Below, piece after piece: positions 57,220 to 64,000 of a stretch of DNA of 64,000 bases (positions are counted from its first letter, which is position 1; the number at the start of each line of letters is the position of its first letter). The DNA is from Hysterangium stoloniferum. Its lineage: Eukaryota; Basidiomycota; Agaricomycetes; Hysterangiales; Hysterangiaceae. The stretch spans positions 2,356,001-2,420,000 of the forward strand of contig WHVD01000001.1 in assembly GCA_015178975.1 (NCBI GenBank). Reading direction: 5' to 3'. Below the pieces are notes generated by a model. It had not been told where the DNA came from. It saw nothing but the letters and a program-made list of their open reading frames with translations, and did not search any database. The position numbers were made by a program, and so were the translations under genes.

Positions 57220-58880
57220 AGATGGAGTTGTAATGAAATCGATTGGAAAAAGTAGTCTATGATTGAGATTTGCTTTTCGGGAATTTGAGGTGCTGCTATC
57301 CAAGCTGGCACACTCGCTCGTCGTCACATTTGTCTTGCCAATCATGTATGATATGGCCATTTTGTATTCGAGTTCTGCTAAATTGCACAGTGTGCATTGT
57401 GCATTGTGCATACAAAAATGTCTAAAATATAACAGTCCCATAAAATGCACCAACAACTGTCACACGTATAACCTTTTTACCCCATCAACAGGCCACCAGC
57501 TCATCAAAGGGAAGTGAAAATCACCACCATAACTCCGGCCCTGGATGAGTTCTATAGATTCCACACTGTAATCAGGGAGCAGATCGGGCAATAGATTCGC
57601 CACACTATATTTGGTACTGATTCTCAGTGACATCACGGTAGCGTATGAGGTATTTGATTCTTCCTGAGCGTTCTCTACATCTTCCCAGTTCATTCCAAAA
57701 GGTGGCCTTATTTCCCCCATACGAATGTGTAGCCGGCCAATGTCAGTGATTGCCACTATAATGAAATTCACGGGACTGCTGAACTGATCGATATAAAATT
57801 AAATAATCAAAGGTTCGTAGTCCTTGTGTTTTGGCAAGTATCTAGCAAAGAGGGTGTAATTCAGATAAAATATATTAACTTTGTTGTGTTGCATGATATG
57901 GCCTTCAACAATATGTCCCGTTAGAGATGCAAAAGTCCTTCTGTCGCACTCAACCTTGTAAGGTTTGAATGGGAAATATTATTTGCATGCCACTCACACC
58001 ACAGCGTGCACGGGGCACATGACACGCAGTGTATCAGCTGTCAGGGAACAATGCTTACCAACAACAAACGAACCAAACACAGTGACATGTCCCGACAACT
58101 TAGCATTTCATCAGGAAGCAGTGTTTCGGCAAAGCCTTGGTATGGGGGGAAATATGGCCACCTCATTCCGAATGTCTGAGCTCATATAGAGTTGAACCAT
58201 TCTCAACAGATACTAATCTATATTGTGAGACTGTGATGTTTATTGTTTCATGGTAAATCGAGATGCATGATTCCTATCTTCTGTTCTTACTATCATGTAT
58301 ACATATATAATACGAATCATCTTTATGTTTGAGTTCATTCTGGGTATTTTTTAATTCGCTATTCCCACTTGGGAGGTTTGAATGTACCCTCTGAGTGCTT
58401 CGAAGAGTGGGTGGGAACGGAGCAAGACGAAACGGGTCCATAACTTAATCTTCGTGCTATGAGGAGGCAGGTTCAGGGTCCGGATTACGGAAAACTTGGA
58501 AAAGTACATTGTCTTGTGTGTTACTGTATCCCAAGAATGCAGCAATGCTAGGGTCCCTGAACTTGAATGTGATTGGACTACTTGGACTATTTAATCTGAT
58601 GTGTTGCATTCTTACCACATGTCTTGATAGGAAATGAGGTAGCGTGGAAACTATATCAAACATGTGATATGGTCCAAATGGTTTCTGAAATTCAAACCAG
58701 TCAAAATATAACTGGTACCTCTTTGTGTCTCAAATCCCAGGTGGGTCTCCCGCCTTGTACATTTTGACCAACACAGGATTGCCGTCACTCTCAGTCTTCG
58801 CTTCACAAAGCATCACACTCCACGACAAAATGACCTGATGATTTCCGGCCTTTTCATAATAATAATCATTGTGGTTCCTA
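57220..58880 (-). pseudogene. X4: fragment of paralog family X
   Basis: The minus-strand block 57460-57771 is the most readable copy of the X coding stretch: NFIIVAITDIGRLHIRMGEI, SLRISTKYSVANLLPDLLPDY and VESIELIQGRSYGGDF. Right of it, 58490-58660 holds the kinase-like exon (SIAAFLGYSNTQDN), ending NPDPEPASS, and 58730-58850 the lysine-strand exon. One base is missing in the latter (KMYKAGD). Sequence beyond 58880 is unrelated. Confidence 0.5.
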
Positions 58881-59154
58881 CAGTATTTTTAACAATCTTT
58901 CCTGATGCAAATTTTTAAGATTTTCAGGTACAATTTTTGGCCTCAGAAAAACCTGCTATTGTGTTCAAAAAATGCTTAGAAAATTTGGCCAAATAGCAAG
59001 ATTTTCTGAAGGTTTTCCAACTCCAAAAATCTTGGGGTGCCTCCAGTGTATGACTGCTCAACCCAATGACTGTTTGACACACTGACCTATTGTCACCCAG
59101 ACTCCCTGGGTTTCCCATCCACCCATCTGAAATTGGACACCATGATCTAGTGAG

Positions 59155-59190
59155 GGTGCAGCCTATAAGCTGAAGCCAAGTCCTACTGGT
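59155..59190 (+). repeat. Gypsy leader box next to gag
   Basis: GGTGCAGCCTATAAGCTGAA, about 115 bp before the gag start. The same box, in either orientation, is found at about 13246, 24325, 60211, 61923 and 63511, marking 5' ends of Gypsy copies. Confidence 0.6.
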
Positions 59191-59277
59191 TTACCTGTGG
59201 GTTTCTCTACTAAGCCCCAACCCTGCACTTGACAGTATTTCTGACTGAAACTTGCAGAATCGCTTTCTCCTTTTCAG

Positions 59278-59900
59278 TATGCCACCTAGAAGACAAGCAC
59301 CCATACAGGCAAACACACCTGGACCCTCAACTTGTCATTCCCCACTCACTTTGTACACCAGTCAGACACTTACAACCCAGCTGGATGCCATGGATGAACC
59401 CTGTATTGAAGATGTTCTGGAAGAACAGGATGACTCTGAGCATGAGGAAGAGCCCACAGCCACCGACAAGGGCAAAGATGCCAAAATCCTCCACCTACCC
59501 AACAACAGCAACTTCCAGATCCCACTTCTGAATTTTTAGAAAATGCTTTAGAGAAACTAATGAATCACCTGCTAGACAGCAAACAGAAAAAAGATCTGGA
59601 ACCTCCACAGTCAAAAGTCAATGCTCCATAACCTTTCACAGGTTCCAACCCCAACAAACTCTCCACTTTCCTCATGCAATGTCACTTCAATTTCTGCAAT
59701 CGATCTGCTGCATTCTCCTTGGACTCCCAAAAAGCCAACTATGCACTCTCATACCTGTCAGGATCCACATTGAAATGTTTCAAACAGGCTAATATGATCC
59801 CAAAACTCATTTTTCCAGCACTCATAGATTCCAGTTCGACCCACTGCTTTGTAGATACAAATTTACACAAAAATATCTGTTGTCAACTTACCCAATAAAT
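59278..59900 (+). pseudogene. Gypsy-type gag fused to protease remnant
   Basis: The frame starts MPPRRQAPIQANTPGPST, is acidic near EDVLEEQDDSEHEEEP and stops at 59537. Shifted frames continue through PFTGSNPNKLSTFLMQCHFN and SQKANYALSYLSGS (Gag capsid-like). At about 59818-59850 they run into ALIDSSSTHCFVDT, resembling the DSGS-type aspartic protease of Gypsy elements with Gly replaced by Ser. Several hundred residues between gag and protease are missing. Protease-linked sequence (ACDLSLQFPCGTSQL) continues to about 60010. Confidence 0.65.
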
Positions 59901-60019
59901 CTGGTCAGACTCTGACTTTTCAATGGCACAAGCAATTTGGTTATCACCCAAGCTTGTGACCTATCTCTCCAGTTCCCATGTGGAACATCTCAGTTGGTCA
60001 CTTTCTATGTGACTCAGTT

Positions 60020-60760
60020 AGACTCAAGCTGCTCGTGTTAAGTTCTGAAATGGGAATCTCCTCAAGTCCTGTGGGTGTTTCTGGTAACATATTCTGAACA
60101 CTTGTCTGGGAATGTCCCATGGAGCCCCCAGGTAATAGTCCAGGGAGTTTCCAGGTAATTAGTACAAAGAGTGTCGGAATAATTACCAGAAGTACTGAGA
60201 TGGAGTTGGCTTCAGCTTATAGGCTGTGCCTTCATACACTCATTCAGGTGTCCATATTTTGAGCTGACAGAATGCATACAAGGAAGATGTATATTCCAGA
60301 GTTCCTGTGGGAGTGCTGGGAATCGAGCATGCAGACAGACAAGAGGAGTAGAGACTGGATCAGGACATATTTGGGGTGTAACTAGGGAGGATATCTGAAA
60401 ACTATTAAGTATACCAAATTCTAATATACTCTAAATGTCATTTAAACATCTGGGATGTGATTCAAACATAATTTGGTTTTTAAAACTTTCAACAATTTTC
60501 AAACACTCTTGTATATCACAAACTAAAGAATCTTTCTGGACACAAGTAGACAATAAAAAAAATTAGTAATTTGAAACACTAATACTTTTAAAAAATAGAT
60601 ACCTTTAGATAGTCCATTCCATGCATATGTATATCATTGGCACCTCTAAATACATAAGTATTACTTCAGAATGGATCTGTCAATCTGAACAGATTTCTAC
60701 TTGATTCAACATACCCAAAATATATACAAGGTGATTTCACCCAACTAAGAAAGCCACAGG
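60020..60760. other. No gene; retroelement debris
   Basis: 60040-60240 ends with a reversed leader box, GGCTTCAGCTTATAGGCTG (60211). 60400-60760 is AT-rich without open frames of note. Confidence 0.5.
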
Positions 60761-60765
60761 ACAAA

Positions 60766-61075
60766 AAAATTTCCAATGACATCTCACATATTTTACTGAG
60801 AAATAACTACAGTTTAGCTTTTAAAAAACAAATTACTAACAAAAGTATTAGGAAGTATTCACATAACTTGGAAAACTATGTACAATACAATAGGTTCTAT
60901 CAATTGACTCTGAATTGTTTAGGATATAATATGGAGAATTGTTTCTCATGGTTGGTGGTTAACAATATAATAGTTTCAAAATAGATACTGCTATTTAAAG
61001 ATAAAGTTTTGTAGCAATATTGCTTTTATTAATAAACATTTGATATTATAATGATTACAGACAACCTCCTAGTTT
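60766..61075 (+). repeat. Left arm of a long inverted repeat
   Basis: Reverse complement of 62890-63193, starting AAATTTCCAATGACATCTCA and ending GACAACCTCCT. The arms of about 305 bp are separated by about 1.8 kb. Confidence 0.75.
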
Positions 61076-61559
61076 GAGATTCAAACTGGATTGTAAGTAC
61101 ACAAATATGGGAGATTATATAGACTTTGAAAACTAATCTATTACAAATCCAACCCAAAAGGGATAAATGAATAAACATAAATCGAGGCAGGCAAAGAGCA
61201 TACTGGGAGTTAGGGATGGAATGGAATGGAAGTGGAGGATGAATCATGACAGGTCATTTGACCATAATGGGAGTGGGGTTCTATGCTCTGTTAGAGGGGT
61301 TTCCAGATATCTGGTCAGAGTCCGGAAATGAGCACAGAGAGCTGGGTATAAACAGGTTGATGTGCAGGTCCAGCAGATTCTGACGACTGGTGTATGAGAC
61401 ACAATATCAGATAGATGACTGGTGCATATATGATGTGTGGGTCCCGGCAGGTACTCCAGTTGTAACTGTACCTTGGGTATGATATAGAGAGTCAGGTGCA
61501 TATAGGGTGGGGTCTGGGTCCTGGTGGGTTTTCCAGTCCTAACAGCTTGGTTGTCCTCA

Positions 61560-61745
61560 GACATAACTGGTTTACCCAATACAATCCATTGATTGACTGG
61601 GTATCAAACAGTATAACATTTCAGACACCCATGGCACCTGAGAAAACTGTATCCGACATGGCCTCCATGGCACTTGCAGCCTCAAGGGCTCCTGTGATCC
61701 TTATGGCACCCAGGGCCTCTATGGGACCCACAGAGAATATGACTT
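61560..61745 (+). pseudogene. Gypsy pol fragment after the protease
   Basis: The frame reads YNPLIDWVSNSITFQTP, the linker that follows the protease in fungal Gypsy polyproteins of this type, then unrelated alanine/methionine-rich sequence to a stop at 61745. Preceding bases are not an intact protease. Confidence 0.5.
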
Positions 61746-61922
61746 AAAAATTAATTTCAAAGAAGGTGCTCAGTGTCAGGAACCAGAAAACCCGCTGGCC
61801 TCTGGGCCCCCAGACCCCATCCTATATGCTCCCGACCCTCTATATTGTATAGTTACAACTGGAGTTCCTGTTAGGATACACACACAGGCCGGGTTTCTGG
61901 AGAAACCTGCAGGATATCCGGT

Positions 61923-62120
61923 TGGCTTCAGCTTATAGGCTGTGCCCTCGCTAGATCGTGTTGTTCAATTTCAAACGGACGGACGGGGATCCGGGGAGTC
62001 CGGGCGGGGTTCGTGGGTCGTAGGTCGTAAGTCGGAGGTCGTGGGTTGTGAGTCGAGATAGTTGAGAGGGATAGATGCGCCGGAGCCCGCAGGCTCCGAC
62101 TAGTGCGAGCGATGTGAATT
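61923..62120 (-). repeat. Reversed Gypsy leader box and LTR remnant
   Basis: GGCTTCAGCTTATAGGCTGT, then GATCGTG...CAATTTCAAA matching the region before 59150 in reverse. A degenerate run of GTCGTAGGTCGTAAGTCGG units and a GGAGCC/GGCTCC palindrome follow. Confidence 0.5.
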
Positions 62121-62889
62121 AAGTAAGGTTTTTAGAGTGGAAAATGTTATTAGATTACTGGGGGGAATCTAAGCTAATTTTTTTCTGACTGGATTGTATG
62201 TACAACATCTGCCAGTTTATATAGACCGTGGAATGCATGACATACCAAATCCAGTAATAACGAAACGAAACTAACAAAACATAAAACGGGAATAGTAAAC
62301 ACCAAATTGGTGTTAGGAACGGGAGGAAACGGAGCGGAGTCCGAATCGTGACAAAGCATAACCCATAACGGGAAACAGAGCGGGAGCGGAGTCCTAAATC
62401 GTGACAGGTCATTTGACTAAAATGGGAATGGGGCTCGATTAGAGCGGTGACAGGATTCTAAGCGGGGACCGGTGACTGGTGCATGGGACGAAGATGGACA
62501 TAGACAGAGATGGAGTCCAGGGGAAGTCTGGTGACTGATATGTGTCGTAATGAGGTCGAATGTAACAAGTCTTGACGTAATGGAGTCCGGGCAGGAAATC
62601 CTATAAACAGACAATTGGTGCTTGTAGCGCGTGAGGGCGTACGGGTTAGTGCCCGGAGTCCGGCGGGATTGTCCAGTCATAACAGTTCCCACCAGAGCCC
62701 ACATGTCAACTTGTTTATGCCAGACTCTCTGTATGCACCCCACCCTATCTGTACCCAAATCTCTATACCCACTACCAGACAACCCACTGGGACCTGGACT
62801 CCACCCTATATACACCTGACACTCTGTATCTCACGGACCAGTCACCGGACCCTGACTGGACTCCCTGAAACCCTTCTAACAGAGCATAG

Positions 62890-63193
62890 GAGGTTGTCCA
62901 TAATCATTATAATATCAAATGTTTACTAATAAAAGCAAAATTGCTACAAAACTCCATATTTAAATAGCAGTATCTATTCTGAGACTATTATATTGTTAGC
63001 CACCAACCATAAGAAAAAATTCTCCATATTACATCCTAAACAATTCAGAATCAATTAATAGAACCTGTTGTATATAGTTTTCCAATTTATGTAAATACTT
63101 GCTAATACTTGGGTTGTTAATTTGTTTTTTAAAAACTAAACTGTAGTTATTTCCTAGTAAAATATATGAGATGTCATTGGAAATTTTTCATCC
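62890..63193 (-). repeat. Right arm of the long inverted repeat
   Basis: AGGAGGTTGTC...GAGATGTCATTGGAAATTT, pairing with 60766-61075. The arms have diverged by scattered substitutions and small indels. Confidence 0.75.
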
Positions 63194-63199
63194 TATAAC

Positions 63200-63470
63200 C
63201 TACCAGTTCCTAGTCAAGTTTATTTGTCAATCGTGTTTCCACTCTTCCCTTAGTTAGTAGTTTCTAGACACTGACAACTTGTATATAAACCTGCTGTAAA
63301 TGTAGTTACTAGACAATCAGAATATCGACTTCAATACCCCTCTAATCTCCGACTCCATTATCTATTCACTTCAACTATGTGTTGATTTCAGAGGACTCAA
63401 TGCTGTCACAAAAAAGGACAAATATCCACTCCCACTTATATCTGACCTACTCGACACTCCATGGAACTGT
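63200..63470 (+). pseudogene. Gypsy LTR fragment joined to reverse transcriptase fragment
   Basis: 63200-63370 matches 23860-24045 of the Gypsy LTR (AGTTCCTAGTCAAGT, TAGACAATCAGAATATCGACTT). At 63379-63465 it switches to a frame reading [20 protein letters not shown], the canonical start of Gypsy reverse transcriptase, then ISDLLDTP before breaking off. A deleted or rearranged element. Confidence 0.75.
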
Positions 63471-63547
63471 GAAGAACAGAAACTGACGGGGACCAAACGG
63501 AAGAACTTGGCTTCAGCTTATGTGCTGCACCCTCGCAAGTTACCGTC

Positions 63548-63850
63548 GAGAGTTGGAGACTGAGAGAGTTGGAGACTGAGAGAGTTGGAGACTGAGAGAG
63601 TTGGAGACTGAGAGAGTTGGAGACTGAGAGAGTTGGAGACTGAGAGAGTTGGAGACTGAGAGAGTTGGAGACTGAGAGAGTTGGAGACTGAGAGAGTTGG
63701 AGACTGAGAGAGTTGGAGACTGAGAGAGTTGGAGACTGAGAGAGTTGGAGACTGAGAGAGTCGGAGACTGAGAGAGTCGGAGACTGAGAGAGTCGGAGAC
63801 TGAGAGAGTCAGAGACTGAGAGAGTCAGAGACTGAGAGAGTCGGAGATTA
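63548..63850. repeat. 16-bp minisatellite within a reversed Gypsy LTR
   Basis: About 19 copies of AGAGTTGGAGACTGAG with a block of GTCGGAG and GTCAGAG variants at the right end. The flanking 63850-63960 is the reverse complement of 24010-24120 in the Gypsy LTR, where only about five copies occur. Confidence 0.9.
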
Positions 63851-63950
63851 GAGGTTGAAGTCGTAAATGTAGGTTGAATCGTAAATTGGATGGAGTCGGA
63901 ATGTGGTGGTCGTGAATAGATAATGGAGTTGGAAATTAGAGGGGTATCTA

Positions 63951-64000
63951 AGTTGATCTAAGTTGATCTAAGTTGATCTAAGTTGATCTAAGTTGATCTA
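63951..64000. repeat. 10-bp tandem repeat at the window edge
   Basis: AAGTTGATCT repeated about five times and running off the window. The LTR at 23987-24010 has one to two copies (GATCAACTTAGAT). Confidence 0.85.

Noticed and set aside
61244..62815. Open frames within the inverted-repeat interior (61244-61579, 62417-62815)
   Set aside because: Composition is low-complexity, they mirror each other's antisense sequence and carry no recognisable domain.
63548..63850. CRISPR-like array or centromeric satellite
   Set aside because: No unique spacers, and its flanks identify it as part of a Gypsy LTR.

Overview
The window reads as a transposon-rich, gene-poor region of a basidiomycete (Agaricomycetes-type) genome. 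The evidence is introns of about 55-70 bp with GT-AG ends, a Plavaka-like transposase, a tyrosine-recombinase (Ngaro-like) retrotransposon, two Ty1/copia families, Gypsy remnants, and a multicopy multi-exon gene family whose N-terminus resembles the fungal MLKL-type four-helix domain followed by a kinase-like lobe. No bacterial-type operons, rRNA or tRNA genes were recognised.

Layout, left to right. 1-2256: 3' part of cell-death-receptor-like gene copy Y1. 2447-7055: decayed copia element (copia-1A). 7056-9017: paralog fragment X1. 9018-9940: W1, a segment with a ubiquitin-protease-like exon. 10277-12230: gene copy Y2, 5'-truncated. 13690-16511: Plavaka-like transposase. 16708-17044: solo LTR with target duplication. 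17530-18676 plus 25828-26880: X2, split by a complete Ngaro-like element (18677-25827) that itself carries an inversion, a solo LTR and a Gypsy LTR. 26881-30160: W2. 30818-33575: gene copy Y3. 33930-46760: X3, split by two copia elements, copia-1B (34660-40136, intact and very young) and copia-2 (41007-45822, recent but broken). 46761-48990: W3. 49447-52184: gene copy Y4. 52461-53274 and 53474-53995: a divergent pair of small unknown genes, Z and P. 54000-56700: AT-rich, no gene. 56703-58880: fragments Y5 and X4. 58900-64000: fragments of Gypsy elements, a long inverted repeat and an expanding 16-bp minisatellite.

Once the transposons are removed, the host DNA resolves into a repeated cassette X-W-Y, present at least three times plus partial ends. 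Every X and Y copy lies on the minus strand. This looks like a tandem array of duplicated genes that retroelements later colonised, rather than scattered transposition. The Y gene can be modelled through 11 exons with reading phase closing at every junction. It would encode about 650 residues: a helical N-terminal domain, a kinase-like N-lobe, and a long C-terminal part I do not recognise. The array is the strongest candidate for an undescribed system: a rapidly duplicating and decaying family of putative self/non-self or cell-death proteins.

Older elements show an excess of CG-to-TG/CA changes, which suggests cytosine methylation of repeats. All homologies are from reading the sequence; no database search was run.
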